Below are positions 1 to 8,331 of a stretch of DNA of 64,000 nucleotides, one piece after another. The translations under genes and the position numbers were made by a program. Each line of letters begins with the position of its first letter. Position 1 is the stretch's first letter. The notes beneath the pieces are model-generated. The model worked only from the letters and a program-made list of their open reading frames with translations, was not told where the DNA came from and did no database searches. Origin of the DNA: Saccharopolyspora gloriosae (GTDB taxonomy: Bacteria > Actinomycetota > Actinomycetes > Mycobacteriales > Pseudonocardiaceae); contig NZ_JACHIV010000001.1 in the NCBI RefSeq assembly GCF_014203325.1, positions 3,845,501 to 3,909,500 on the forward strand, read 5' to 3'.

Positions 1-690
1 CTGCGGTTTGCCGAGGACGCGGAACTCCGATTCCGGCTTGAGCACCGCCTCGACCTGCTTGGTGACGTCGCTGGCGGCCTTCTCCGCGAGTTCCCCGTAG
101 GGCAGCTGGGTCCCGGCGACGGAGGTGATCACGCCGAGCTTGCTGGTCAGCAGCGACACGGGTTCGCCGAGTTGGGCGGACGCGGCCTGCAGCAGCCGTC
201 CGCGCGCGATGGCCGCCGCGACCCGGACCGGGGTGTAGATCGAGATCGCGGTGTTCGAACCGCCGGTGAACTGGTTGAACATCAGCTCCGGGCGCGCGTC
301 GGCGAGCGTCACGTCGACCTTCTCGACCGGCAGGTCCAGCTCCTCCGCGATGATCATCGCGACCATCGTGGTGATGCCCTGACCGCTTTCGACCCTGGGC
401 AGCGCGAACGACGCGGTGCCGTCGGGGTTGACCTGCACCGAGATGAGGTTCGACGTCGGCAAAGCCGCCTCGGTCAGCAGGTCGTTGAGGTCGAAGATGT
501 CCGACGGTTCCGGCAGCGCCGCGTGCGCGGCGGCCGGGTCGGCGAGCTGCCCGAGCTGCGCGGCGGCGGCCACGGTGGGTGCCGCGAGCAGCAGGCCGAG
601 GAATCGGCGGCGGCCCAGCCCCGCCGAGCCGGGCTCGGTTCCGGCGAGTGCGTCCGGGGTCTCGGGGTGGAGCGAACGGCGCTGTTCCAT
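1..690 (-). CDS. Molybdopterin-binding large subunit of a xanthine dehydrogenase/isoquinoline oxidoreductase-type hydroxylase (3'-truncated by window)
   Basis: The N-terminal 230 residues are present; the C-terminus lies beyond position 1. Residues about 26-50 form a twin-arginine signal (GRRRFLGLLLAAP) followed by an Ala-rich cleavage region, so the enzyme is probably exported by Tat. The following text (ISVQVNPDGTASFALPRVESGQGITTM and so on) matches the start of the IorB/CoxL-like molybdopterin domain, including the usual SGQG motif. ATG at 690 has an AAAGGA ribosome site just upstream. Family knowledge: these enzymes hydroxylate N-heterocycles or aldehydes and pair with a 2Fe-2S small subunit, which would lie outside the window. 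Divergent from the PucR-type gene at 958, a plausible regulator. The substrate cannot be read from this fragment. Confidence 0.8.
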   Translation of the reverse strand, partial: MEQRRSLHPETPDALAGTEPGSAGLGRRRFLGLLLAAPTVAAAAQLGQLADPAAAHAALPEPSDIFDLNDLLTEAALPTSNLISVQVNPDGTASFALPRVESGQGITTMVAMIIAEELDLPVEKVDVTLADARPELMFNQFTGGSNTAISIYTPVRVAAAIARGRLLQAASAQLGEPVSLLTSKLGVITSVAGTQLPYGELAEKAASDVTKQVEAVLKPESEFRVLGKPQ

Positions 691-957
691 CGAGTTCCTT
701 TCGCCGCCCCGGCCTGCGCGGCGGGACGGGCGATCGATCGGCGTTGATCGGTGGTGGGATCAGTGCCTCATCCTGATCAGCGCGACCGCTGTGATCGAGG
801 ACATATCGCCCAGCGATCTCGCTCGGATCTTGTGCGGATTGCTCCAATCCGGCGCCCGGACGGCCCAGCGGGCGCTCGCGCGAGTGGTGGACTTGCCGTG
901 ATCGGGTAACTAGCCTTCCCCGAACGGTGCTCGCGAGAGCCGCAAAGGAGCGGGCTC

Positions 958-2196
958 ATGGCCGACGGAACCAGCACGGACAGCTCGACGGTCGACGGTG
1001 TGGAACAGCGGATGCTCGCCGGTCTGGCGCACACCTCGCTGACCAGGCTGCCCGGACTCGCCGACGCGCTGGTGGAGCAGACCTGGGGCGACGTCTACAC
1101 GCCCGACGGGCCGGTGGGCAAGGACGACCTGTGGCGGTCCTGCCGGGACAACATCCACAGCATCCTCACCACGCTCGCGGGCTCCGGCCCGTCCCAGCAG
1201 GACCTGCTGCGCGCGGCTCGCGCCACGGGTTCGCGCCGGGCGCAGCAGCACTGCCCGCTGGATTGGGTGCTGCACGCCTGGCGGCTCGGCGGCCAAGTGC
1301 TGTGGACCGACCTGGCCTCCCGCAGCGGCGCGCAGAGCCCGGAGGAGTTGCGCCGGCTCGTCGGCGCCGCCGGTGAGCTGTGGGGCGTCACGGAGCGGTT
1401 CTCCACCGAGATGGCGCTGAGCTACCACACCTCGGAGCAGGAGATGCTCGGCGGCGTCGAGCTCCGGCACACCATGATCCTGGACGCGCTGCTGGACGGC
1501 CGGGCCGCCGAGGTCCGCGCCGAGGCGGAGCACCTGCTCGACCTGGGCCGGGGCCGCGGCTTCGTGGTCGCGGTCGCGGAGACCTCGGGCGAGCACCAGG
1601 TCTCCCCGCGCGGGCTCACCCAGGCGTTGCAGCGCCGCGGCCTGCGCTCGGCGTGGCGGCTGCGCACCGGGTGCCAGGTCGGCATCATCGGCGTCGACGA
1701 CGGCCGGGCGGGCGAGGTCGCCGCCGCGCTGCGCGAGCACGCGGTGGCGCGCATCGGCGTCTCGCAGGAGCTCACCGCGCTGATGGAGGTCGGCGCCGGG
1801 TACCGGATGGCGATGCTCGCGATGGCCACGCTGCCCGCGCACCGGCCGGGCGCGGTGGCGCTCGACGACTGCCTGCCGGACGCGCTGGCGCTGAGCTCGC
1901 CGCAGCTGGCGGACCGGATGGTCGCGGTGACGTTCGGCCCGGTGCTGGCCCTGCCCGCGGCCGAGCGGGAGGAGCTGCTGCGCACCACCTCGGTGTGGAT
2001 CAGGTCGCTGGGTTCGACGCTGCGCGCCGCGAAATCCCTGTACTGCCACCGGAACACGGTGCTCAACAGGCTGCGCAGGCTGGAGTCGCTGACCCACCTC
2101 GACCTCAGCGACGTGACGGTGTGGCCGCAGGTCCTGCTGGCGCTGTCCATCCTCCGCCGCGAAGGCCGCCTGCCCCCGGAACTCGACTCGGCGTGA
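958..2196 (+). CDS. PucR-family helix-turn-helix transcriptional regulator
   Basis: 412 residues. The C-terminal ~60 residues hold the PucR-type HTH (YCHRNTVLNRLRRLE, then LDLSDVTVWPQVLLAL), the hallmark of PucR/CdaR-like regulators. The middle resembles the GGDEF-derived region of this family, and the N-terminal ~170 residues are helical and probably sense a ligand. ATG at 958 follows a GGAG site. It is divergent from a molybdenum hydroxylase gene across 267 bp. PucR proteins often control purine or heterocycle catabolism, so regulation of that neighbour is a reasonable inference only. Confidence 0.85.
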   Translation: MADGTSTDSSTVDGVEQRMLAGLAHTSLTRLPGLADALVEQTWGDVYTPDGPVGKDDLWRSCRDNIHSILTTLAGSGPSQQDLLRAARATGSRRAQQHCPLDWVLHAWRLGGQVLWTDLASRSGAQSPEELRRLVGAAGELWGVTERFSTEMALSYHTSEQEMLGGVELRHTMILDALLDGRAAEVRAEAEHLLDLGRGRGFVVAVAETSGEHQVSPRGLTQALQRRGLRSAWRLRTGCQVGIIGVDDGRAGEVAAALREHAVARIGVSQELTALMEVGAGYRMAMLAMATLPAHRPGAVALDDCLPDALALSSPQLADRMVAVTFGPVLALPAAEREELLRTTSVWIRSLGSTLRAAKSLYCHRNTVLNRLRRLESLTHLDLSDVTVWPQVLLALSILRREGRLPPELDSA

Positions 2197-2215
2197 CTCC
2201 ATGGCAGCGACTCCC

Positions 2216-2261
2216 GCAGCGCCGCGATCGCGAACTCCGCACCGGTCGCCGGAGGCGCTGC
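2216..2261. terminator. Possible terminator between convergent genes
   Basis: GCAGCGCC at 2216-2223 is complementary to GGCGCTGC at 2254-2261, in the 70-bp gap between the convergent PucR and TetR genes. The loop is long and there is no T-tract, so this is weak. Confidence 0.3.
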
Positions 2262-2266
2262 GCGGC

Positions 2267-2875
2267 TCAGCTCGCGGTCGAGCCCGCCGCGGTGAGCGCC
2301 GCCCACGCCGCCGCCGTGACGAGATCGCGGTCCTGTTCGGACAATCCCGGGCCGATGCCGGATTCGGGCGGGCGGTTCAGCGCCAGCGCGTCGACGTCGC
2401 GGGCGGGGATGATCGCGCCCCGGATCGTGCCCAGCGCACACCGGGCCAGCAGCAGATCCGCGGCCTCGCCCGAGACCGCGAGGGCGCGCTCCAGGGCACC
2501 GAGCCCGCCGAAGAGGTCGTCCTCCGCCAGCAGGACCTGCCGGGCCGACGAATCGTAGAGGGTGCCGCGCAGGACGTGGCGGTTGTCGTCGAACAGGTCC
2601 ACCACCCGGCGCAGCAGGTCGCGCCGCGGCTCGGCGCGGGATTCGGCGGCGCGCACGCACGCGGTGAGTTCCACCGCGACCGGGGCGACCAGCTCGCGCA
2701 GCAGGTCCTCCTTCGCCGGGAAGTGGTAGTACAACGCCGCTTTCGTCATCTCCAGGTGTTCGGCGATGTCGCGGATCGACGTTCCCGCGTAGCCGCGTTC
2801 GAGGAACAACGCGCGGGCCGCCTCCAGCACCCGCTGCCGCGTGCGGATCGCCGAGCTTCCGGCCGTTCTCGCCAT
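2267..2875 (-). CDS. TetR-family repressor
   Basis: 202 residues. The N-terminal HTH is clear (VLEAARALFLERGYAGTSIRDIAEHL, then MTKAALYYHFPAKEDLL), the TetR signature; the remainder is the all-helical ligand domain. I prefer ATG at 2875 over GTG at 2881 because a GGGAGG site sits 6-7 bp before the ATG. Divergent from the methyltransferase at 2970, with a palindrome between them, so it probably represses itself and that gene. The ligand is unknown. Confidence 0.9.
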   Translation of the reverse strand: MARTAGSSAIRTRQRVLEAARALFLERGYAGTSIRDIAEHLEMTKAALYYHFPAKEDLLRELVAPVAVELTACVRAAESRAEPRRDLLRRVVDLFDDNRHVLRGTLYDSSARQVLLAEDDLFGGLGALERALAVSGEAADLLLARCALGTIRGAIIPARDVDALALNRPPESGIGPGLSEQDRDLVTAAAWAALTAAGSTAS

Positions 2876-2927
2876 GACCACCTCCCTGCCGTGGGCTCCG
2901 AGGTTAGCGGACCCTTGACGACCACAG

Positions 2928-2949
2928 TAATCTACCGGTCGTCCGATTA
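2928..2949. promoter_or_regulatory. Candidate TetR operator
   Basis: Perfect 5-bp arms TAATC (2928-2932) and GATTA (2945-2949) flank a 12-bp centre containing ACCGGT. The element lies between the divergent TetR and methyltransferase starts. A TTGACG hexamer occurs at 2915-2920. Binding is inferred from position and symmetry. Confidence 0.45.
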
Positions 2950-2969
2950 ATTACACGACGGAGGACGCG

Positions 2970-3698
2970 ATGCCGGACGACGAGCGCTTCGCCAAGACGA
3001 TCGACCTGGGACGAACCGACTTCGACGCCGTGTACCGCGGCGACGGACTGGCCGAAGTCCCCTTCGAGAAACCCCCGTGGGACATCGGTGAGCCGCAGCC
3101 GCAGGTGGTGCGGCTGGAACGGGACGGCGCGTTCCGGGGCCGGGTGCTCGACGCCGGCTGCGGAGCGGGCGAGAACGCGATCTTCCTCGCCGCGCGCGGA
3201 TACGCCGTGACCGGCGTGGACGGCTCCCCGAGCGCGATCGAGATCGCGCGGCGGCGAGCCTCCGACCACGGCGCCGACGTCACCTTCCAGGTCGCCGACG
3301 CGACCCGGATGGACGGGGTACCGCAGGAATTCGACACCGTCCTCGACAGCGCGCTCTACCACTGCCTGCCGGAGGACGCGCGGGCCGCGTACTCCGCGGC
3401 CCTGCACCAGGTCACGCGGCCCGGCGCCGGGCTGCACCTGCTGTGCTTCGCCGACGTCGAGCGGCGAACGCCGTTCATCCCTGCCGCGATCAGCCAGGAC
3501 GAGCTCCGCGCGAACTTCGGGGCGCACTGGCGGATCGCCGGCATCGAGGAGGTCGACTACTCCGCGGCGTTCGACGAGGAGACCGCGGTCCGCACCTTCG
3601 GGGAGCACTTCGCGAGCGCGCCCCCCGGGCGGATCACCACGGACGACGAAGGCCGCATCACCATCCCTATGTGGCACCTGCGGGCCGAGCGAGCCTGA
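2970..3698 (+). CDS. Class I SAM-dependent methyltransferase
   Basis: 242 residues. Motif I is VLDAGCGAGENAIFLAARG at about residues 61-79, followed by the acidic VTGVDGSP loop and a motif II-like FDTVLDSALYH. The N-terminal WDIGEPQPQVVRL is typical of the thiopurine S-methyltransferase-like/tellurite-resistance group. ATG at 2970 is preceded by GGAGG. Divergent from the TetR gene and probably repressed by it. The substrate is not evident; a detoxification role is a guess from the TetR pairing. Confidence 0.85.
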   Translation: MPDDERFAKTIDLGRTDFDAVYRGDGLAEVPFEKPPWDIGEPQPQVVRLERDGAFRGRVLDAGCGAGENAIFLAARGYAVTGVDGSPSAIEIARRRASDHGADVTFQVADATRMDGVPQEFDTVLDSALYHCLPEDARAAYSAALHQVTRPGAGLHLLCFADVERRTPFIPAAISQDELRANFGAHWRIAGIEEVDYSAAFDEETAVRTFGEHFASAPPGRITTDDEGRITIPMWHLRAERA

Positions 3699-3715
3699 CC
3701 GCCCCGATTCCCCCG

Positions 3716-3753
3716 CGCGCGGCGCACCCGCCCACCGGCGATTGCGCCGCGCG
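3716..3753. terminator. Hairpin between convergent genes
   Basis: Perfect 11-bp arms CGCGCGGCGCA (3716-3726) and TGCGCCGCGCG (3743-3753) with a 16-nt loop, in the gap between the convergent methyltransferase and Asp-box genes. No T-tract. Confidence 0.45.
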
Positions 3754-3791
3754 ACCCTCCGGGCGAACGCGCAGGTCCGCGGCCTACCGGA

Positions 3792-4952
3792 TCACAGCGC
3801 GCCCGTCGCGTAGTAGGCGCGGCACTTGCCGCTGTCGTCGTAGTCGGTGGCGATCTCCAGGATCTTCGACGTATCGGCCAGCGGGGTCAGCGCGGAGCTG
3901 TAGTTCGGGCAGGGTTCGTTGCGGGCGCCCGGGACCTGGACCGGCGCGAGGATCTCCGCGTTCTCGCCCGAGCCCGGCGCGTCGCTGACGAACAGGGTCG
4001 CGCCGTTGCCCTCGGCGACCGTGCCGTCGGGGTGCTTGAGCTCCTGGCCGACGGTCACCACCTTCCCGTCCGGCGTGCCGTCGTCCACGACGGTGATCTT
4101 CGGCGCGTGCGCGAAGAACCTGCCGTCCGGGAGGGTGAGCAGCGTTCCGGCGTCGGCCGGGTCGCCCCAGTTCGAGCCGTCCTCGGAGAGCCGGAAGTAC
4201 GCGGCGCAGTCGTGCGCGTCGCCGGTGCCGCAGATCTCGTAGGAGAAGTAGTACCGGTCGTCGGGCAACCGGCGGATCACCGGCATTCCCGGTCGCTGCC
4301 CCGGATTCTCCAGCGCCACCACGTTCTCCGGCGCTCCCCAGTTCACCCCGTCGGTGGACGTGGTGCGGCGCAGCACCTGGCTGTGCGCGGGCTGGTCGTT
4401 CTCGTCGGCGAAGTAGCAGCCCAGCGCGCCGCCCGCGTCCACCGCCAGCTCCGGCTCCCAGAATCCCTTGTCGCCCGAAGCGGTCCCGCAGGTCGACAGG
4501 TACGACCAGGTCCGGCCCTGGTCGCGGCTCTGGAACACCGGCAGGTGCATCCGCCGGTTCTCCTCCTCGGCGCCGACGCTCGCCGTCCACAGCAGTGTTC
4601 CTTCCGGCAGGTCGCCCACCTGCCGGGGCAGTTCGAGCATGCTGCCGCAGCACAACCCGGTCGCGAACGACGGATCGCTGATCCGCCCGACCTCGGTGAA
4701 CGTGGTGCCTTCGTCGGTGCTCTCGTAGATCGGGGCGGTGCCGCCGTCCGCGCCGAAGCTCACGGTGGCGGCCAGCACCGCGCCCGACGCTTCGCCTGCG
4801 TGCTGCAGCCGCACCGACGTCGGGTACAGCCCGACGTCGTCGGACAGCGGAGTTCCCGTCGCCGCGGGAGCGGCCGCCGCACCGGTGACGGGGAGCACCA
4901 ACGCCGCCAGCGCCGCGCACAGCAGCAGCGTTCTCGATTTCGCACCACGCAT
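3792..4952 (-). CDS. Secreted Asp-box (BNR) sialidase-like beta-propeller protein
   Basis: 386 residues. Residues 1-28 are a Sec signal peptide (KSRTLLLCAALAALVLP, then AAAAPA). Asp-box motifs recur: ESTDEGTTF, QSRDQGRTW, STDGVNW and SEDGSNW, indicating a six-bladed propeller as in sialidases and related glycosidases. Conserved Cys pairs (GLCCGS, STCG, CGTGDAHDC) suggest disulfides outside the cell. I do not see a convincing sialidase arginine triad, so glycoside hydrolase or carbohydrate-binding activity is only inferred. It is the downstream member of a tandem pair with the gene at 5167-6396, clearly a paralogue (PSFATGLCCGS and LELPRQVGD are shared). Confidence 0.8.
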   Translation of the reverse strand: MRGAKSRTLLLCAALAALVLPVTGAAAAPAATGTPLSDDVGLYPTSVRLQHAGEASGAVLAATVSFGADGGTAPIYESTDEGTTFTEVGRISDPSFATGLCCGSMLELPRQVGDLPEGTLLWTASVGAEEENRRMHLPVFQSRDQGRTWSYLSTCGTASGDKGFWEPELAVDAGGALGCYFADENDQPAHSQVLRRTTSTDGVNWGAPENVVALENPGQRPGMPVIRRLPDDRYYFSYEICGTGDAHDCAAYFRLSEDGSNWGDPADAGTLLTLPDGRFFAHAPKITVVDDGTPDGKVVTVGQELKHPDGTVAEGNGATLFVSDAPGSGENAEILAPVQVPGARNEPCPNYSSALTPLADTSKILEIATDYDDSGKCRAYYATGAL

Positions 4953-5166
4953 GGATTCACTCTCCCCAGAACAGGTTCGGCGAACGCACGGACCACCCGG
5001 CGATCACGCCGAAGTCTGCCCCGGCGAGCCCGCGCGCGGTGACCGCCACCGGGGTGGCGAGGGCTTTCCCCCGCACCGGAGCGGACTCAGGAGTCCTTTC
5101 AGAACGACCTGCGCGGCTGGTCGCTCTGACAAGACATCGATCGAAAGATCATTCTGAATGGCCCCC

Positions 5167-6396
5167 TCAGAGGGGACCGGTGGCGAAGTAGGCGTGGCAC
5201 CGCTCGCCTTCGTCCTGGTCCGCCGCGATCTCCAAGATCTGCGAGGGCTCGTCCAGCGGGACCAGCGCGGAGCTGTAGTTCCCGCACGACGCGCCGTCCG
5301 CGCTCGGCACGTGGACCGGGGCGGTCGAGGCGGTGAACTCCGCCGTTCCCGGATGTTCGCCGACCAGCAGGGTGCCGCCGTTGCCGTCCGCCGTCTTGCC
5401 GTCCGCGTTCTTGAGCTGCTGTCCGACGACGACGAGCAGCCCGTCGGGAGTGCCGTCGTCGATCACCGCGATCTTCGGGGCGTGCGCGAAGAACCTGCCG
5501 TCGTCCAGCTCGACCGGCGTGCCCCGGTCGGTCTCGGCGCCCCAGTCGACGCCGTCGGGCGACGTCCGCAAGTGCGCGGCGCAGTCGTGAGTGCCGGACC
5601 GGCCGCAGATCTCGTAGGACATGACCGATTTCCCGTTCGGCAGCCGCCGGACCACCGGCATCCCCGGCCGCCGGTCCTTCTCCGGCAAGACCACCACGTC
5701 TTCCGGCTCCGACCAGGTGCCGTCGCCGAAGGTGGTCCGGACGATCCGCTGGCTGTGCGCGAAGTCCTCGTTCTCCTCCGCGTACGAGAAGTAGCACTGC
5801 AACCGCCCTGCGTCGGTCACCGCCAACTCCGGTTCCCACAGCCCGTCCTTGTTCGCGGCCGTCGCGCAGGGCTGTTCGAGCCGGTTCCAGGTGAGCCCGT
5901 GGTCGTCGCTCCGGAACACCGGCGTCGACATCCGCCGATCGTCGTTCGGTTCGTCCGGGGGCCGCGGGTGGTCCGGATCCGGACCGTTCGCGCCGACGCT
6001 GGCCGACCACAGCAAGGTTCCCGGCGCCATGTCGCCGACCTGCCGGGGCAGTTCGAGCAGGCTGCCGCAGCACAACCCGGTCGCGAAGGACGGGTCGTGG
6101 ATCCGGGAGACCTCGGTGAACGTCGCGCCGCCGTCGGTGCTCCGGTAGATCGGCGCGACCCCCGCGGGGAAGCTGATGGTGGCGGCGAGCACCGTTCCGT
6201 CGGCCTCGCCCGAGTGCCGCAACCGCACCGCCGTCGGGAACTTCCCGTTGTCCTCCGCCAGCCGCGTACCGCCGGCCGACGTGTCCCGGGCGGCGGTCTC
6301 GGCGGCCGGATCGGCGACCGCCCCGCATCCCGTGGCCCCCAGCAGCAACGCGGCCAGCACCGCGCTCACCCGTGCTCCCGATTTCGGCACCGCCAT
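5167..6396 (-). CDS. Asp-box (BNR) sialidase-like lipoprotein, paralogue of the downstream gene
   Basis: 409 residues from ATG 6396, chosen because GGAGAGGGG precedes it and the protein then begins with a signal ending LLLGATGC, a lipobox-like site; longer upstream frames have no site and no coding character. Asp-boxes (RSTDGGATF, RSDDHGLTW, TSPDGVDW) and shared blocks (PSFATGLCCGS, LLELPRQVGD, MSYEICGRSGTHDCAAH) align collinearly with the protein encoded at 3792-4952. It differs by membrane anchoring and by an insertion of about 20 Pro/Asp-rich residues. The pair probably arose by tandem duplication; one product is released and one cell-bound. The substrate is unknown. Confidence 0.78.
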   Translation of the reverse strand: MAVPKSGARVSAVLAALLLGATGCGAVADPAAETAARDTSAGGTRLAEDNGKFPTAVRLRHSGEADGTVLAATISFPAGVAPIYRSTDGGATFTEVSRIHDPSFATGLCCGSLLELPRQVGDMAPGTLLWSASVGANGPDPDHPRPPDEPNDDRRMSTPVFRSDDHGLTWNRLEQPCATAANKDGLWEPELAVTDAGRLQCYFSYAEENEDFAHSQRIVRTTFGDGTWSEPEDVVVLPEKDRRPGMPVVRRLPNGKSVMSYEICGRSGTHDCAAHLRTSPDGVDWGAETDRGTPVELDDGRFFAHAPKIAVIDDGTPDGLLVVVGQQLKNADGKTADGNGGTLLVGEHPGTAEFTASTAPVHVPSADGASCGNYSSALVPLDEPSQILEIAADQDEGERCHAYFATGPL

Positions 6397-6513
6397 CGTC
6401 CCCTCTCCGGCGCGGTCGCACCGCGCACCTGCCCGCGACGTCACGCGGTGATCGGTGCTCAGTGTCGTCAGGGGCGCCGTCGCGCCATACCGCGACACGG
6501 CGCCACCCCGGGC

Positions 6514-6545
6514 GTCGATCGGGCATTCATCGCTGCCCGATCGAC
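6514..6545. repeat. Perfect inverted repeat upstream of the flavohemoglobin remnant
   Basis: GTCGATCGGGC (6514-6524) and GCCCGATCGAC (6535-6545) are perfect 11-bp arms with a 10-nt loop. The element ends about 20 bp before recognisable coding remnants of a decayed flavohemoglobin gene, so it may mark a deletion edge or be an old regulatory hairpin. Confidence 0.5.
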
Positions 6546-6559
6546 GTCTCGCCCCTCCG

Positions 6560-6761
6560 GCCGGTGAGCGAACGTTCCGCCAGTACAGCCTCACCGGCGC
6601 GCACGCCGACGCGGTGGAGTTCACCGTGTCGAGGTCCCGGACGGCGCGACCGCCTACCTCTGCGGTCCGCCCCCCCTTCCTGCGCGCGGTGCGCGGGCAA
6701 CTGCTGGACCGCGGAGTGGCCCTACGAGGTCTTCGGCCTCGACATGTGCCTGGCGCGGTAG
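6560..6761 (+). pseudogene. Decayed flavohemoglobin/globin-reductase (Hmp-type) remnant
   Basis: Pieces of the FAD/NAD domain of Hmp-type proteins survive in different frames. ERTFRQYSLTGA (from 6566) is the FAD-binding RxYS segment. VPDGATAYLCGPPP then gives way, within a run of seven C near 6670-6676, to PPFLRAVRGQLLDRGVA in another frame; this is the NAD-binding CGPxxFM-like segment. A third frame ends with WPYEVFGLDMCLAR and TAG at 6761, matching the HYEVFGPDxWL C-terminus of Hmp. The globin domain and most of the reductase domain are absent. So there is a large deletion and at least two frameshifts. No intact copy is in the window. Confidence 0.7.
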
Positions 6762-6765
6762 GGCC
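6718..6765. terminator. Hairpin at the end of the hmp remnant
   Basis: GGCCCTAC (6718-6725) pairs with GTAGGGCC (6758-6765), with an inner GAGG/CCTC stem. It lies between the remnant and the convergent fuconate dehydratase gene and could still act as a terminator. Confidence 0.35.
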
Positions 6766-6813
6766 CAGCTCCGCCGCCCGGCGCCGGTGGGGTTCCGGTG
6801 CCAGGGCGGCGGT

Positions 6814-8112
6814 TCAGGACCACTCCGGGCCGTCGGGAAAGCTGAAGCGGCGCAACGAATCCCGGCGGATCTCCGCGCTGTAGCCCGGCGCCTCCGGCGG
6901 CAGGTAGCGACCGTCGCGCATCCGGACCGGGTCGACGAAGTGCTCGTGCAGGTGGTCGACGTACTCGACGACGCGGTCGTCGAGCGAGCCGCTCACCGCC
7001 ACGTAGTCGAAGATCGACAAGTGCTGCACCAGCTCGCACAGGCCCACTCCCCCGGCGTGCGGGCACACCGGGACACCGCGCGCCGCCGCCAGCAGCAGCA
7101 CCGCGACGGCCTCGTTGACCCCGGCGAGCCGGCACGCGTCGAGCTGGCAGATGCCGATCGCCTCCGCCTGCAGGAACTGCTTGAACATCACCGCGTTGTG
7201 CCCGTGCTCTCCGGTGGCGACGTGCGTCGGGGCGATGGCGCGCTGGATCGCGGCGTGCCCGAGCACGTCGTCGGGGCTGGTGGGTTCCTCGAACCAGTGG
7301 ATGTCGAACTCGGAGAGGCCACGGTGCCAGCGGATCGCGTCCTGCACGCCGAGCGTCTGGTTCGCGTCGATCATCAGCCGCCGCTGCGGGCCGAGCACCT
7401 CGCGGGCGATGCGGCAGCGCCGCCGGTCGTCGTCGAGGTCCGCGCCGACCTTCAGCTTCACCGAACCCCACCCGGCGTCCACCGCTTCCCGGCACAGCCG
7501 CCGCAGCTTGTCGTCGTCGTAACCGAGCCAGCCCGCGCTGGTGGTGTAGGCGGGATAGCCGGACTCGCGGACGTGGCGCTCCCGTTCGGCGCGGCCGGGT
7601 TCCGCGGCGCGCAGCAGGTCCAGCGCCGCCGCCGGGCTCAGCTCGTCGCGCAGGTACCGCCAGTCCACCAGGTCGACCAGCTGCTCCGGGGGCATGTCGG
7701 CGAGCAGCTTCCACACCGGTTCGCCCGCGATCTTCGCCGCCAGGTCCCAGACGGCGTTGACCACGGCCGCCGTCGCCAAGTGCAGCACGCCCTTGTCCGG
7801 TCCGAGCCAGCGCAGCTGGCTGTCGGCGGCCAGGTGCCGGGCGAAGCCGCCGAGGTCCGCGGTGATCTCCTCGACGGGCAGCCCGGTCGCCCGCCGCGCG
7901 ACGGCCTCGACGGCGGCGACGACGAGCTCGTTGCCGCGGCCGATGGTGAAGGTGAACCCGTGGCCCTCGGGGGCGCGCGGGTGGTCGGTGCGCAGCACCA
8001 GGTAGGCCGCCGAGTAGTCCGGCGCCGGATTCATCGCGTCGGAACCGTCGAGCTCCCGCGACGTGGGGAACCGCAGGTCCACGGTCTCGAAGTCCAGGAT
8101 GCGGGCGGTCAT
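6814..8112 (-). CDS. L-fuconate dehydratase (enolase superfamily)
   Basis: 432 residues, the usual length of the FucD/ENOSF1 group. Enolase-superfamily signatures are in order: [15 protein letters not shown], the catalytic-Lys motif SVKLKVGAD at about 217-225, metal ligands in LMIDANQT and [10 protein letters not shown], the third ligand in THVATGEH, and the C-terminal catalytic region [15 protein letters not shown]. FucD removes water from L-fuconate to give 2-keto-3-deoxy-L-fuconate in oxidative L-fucose degradation. No fucose transporter or aldolase is adjacent, so the pathway context is missing here. Confidence 0.9.
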   Translation of the reverse strand: MTARILDFETVDLRFPTSRELDGSDAMNPAPDYSAAYLVLRTDHPRAPEGHGFTFTIGRGNELVVAAVEAVARRATGLPVEEITADLGGFARHLAADSQLRWLGPDKGVLHLATAAVVNAVWDLAAKIAGEPVWKLLADMPPEQLVDLVDWRYLRDELSPAAALDLLRAAEPGRAERERHVRESGYPAYTTSAGWLGYDDDKLRRLCREAVDAGWGSVKLKVGADLDDDRRRCRIAREVLGPQRRLMIDANQTLGVQDAIRWHRGLSEFDIHWFEEPTSPDDVLGHAAIQRAIAPTHVATGEHGHNAVMFKQFLQAEAIGICQLDACRLAGVNEAVAVLLLAAARGVPVCPHAGGVGLCELVQHLSIFDYVAVSGSLDDRVVEYVDHLHEHFVDPVRMRDGRYLPPEAPGYSAEIRRDSLRRFSFPDGPEWS

Positions 8113-8281
8113 CGGCGGCTCCTCGCTGCGGTCGGCCCCGGCGCGTGCCGAGTCCTTGCGGAACGGTTCGCGTGACGGATCGGGGGCGGAATCTCAGCGG
8201 CCACCTCGCCGACGGGACGCGGAACGAAGACCATTCTGCAAAAACGCGCTCGCCCCCACCAGAGGGAACGCCCGACGGTAG

Positions 8282-8315
8282 GAGGAATCCCGTTGTCCCG
8301 CACGGGATTCCTCCC
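8282..8315 (-). terminator. Rho-independent-like hairpin after the PfpI-like gene
   Basis: GGAGGAATCCCGT (8282-8294) and ACGGGATTCCTCC (8303-8315) form a perfect 13-bp stem with an 8-nt loop, 17 bp beyond the stop of the gene on the minus strand. Confidence 0.6.
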
Positions 8316-8331
8316 TCCGGCGAGACGGAGC

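Noticed and set aside
910-2660. Long antisense and shifted frames opposite the PucR-type gene
   Set aside because: They are low-complexity Arg/Gly/Pro translations caused by high GC content. The sense gene has clear family motifs and proper start signals. The same applies to similar long frames opposite fbiC, the giant gene and the catabolic genes.
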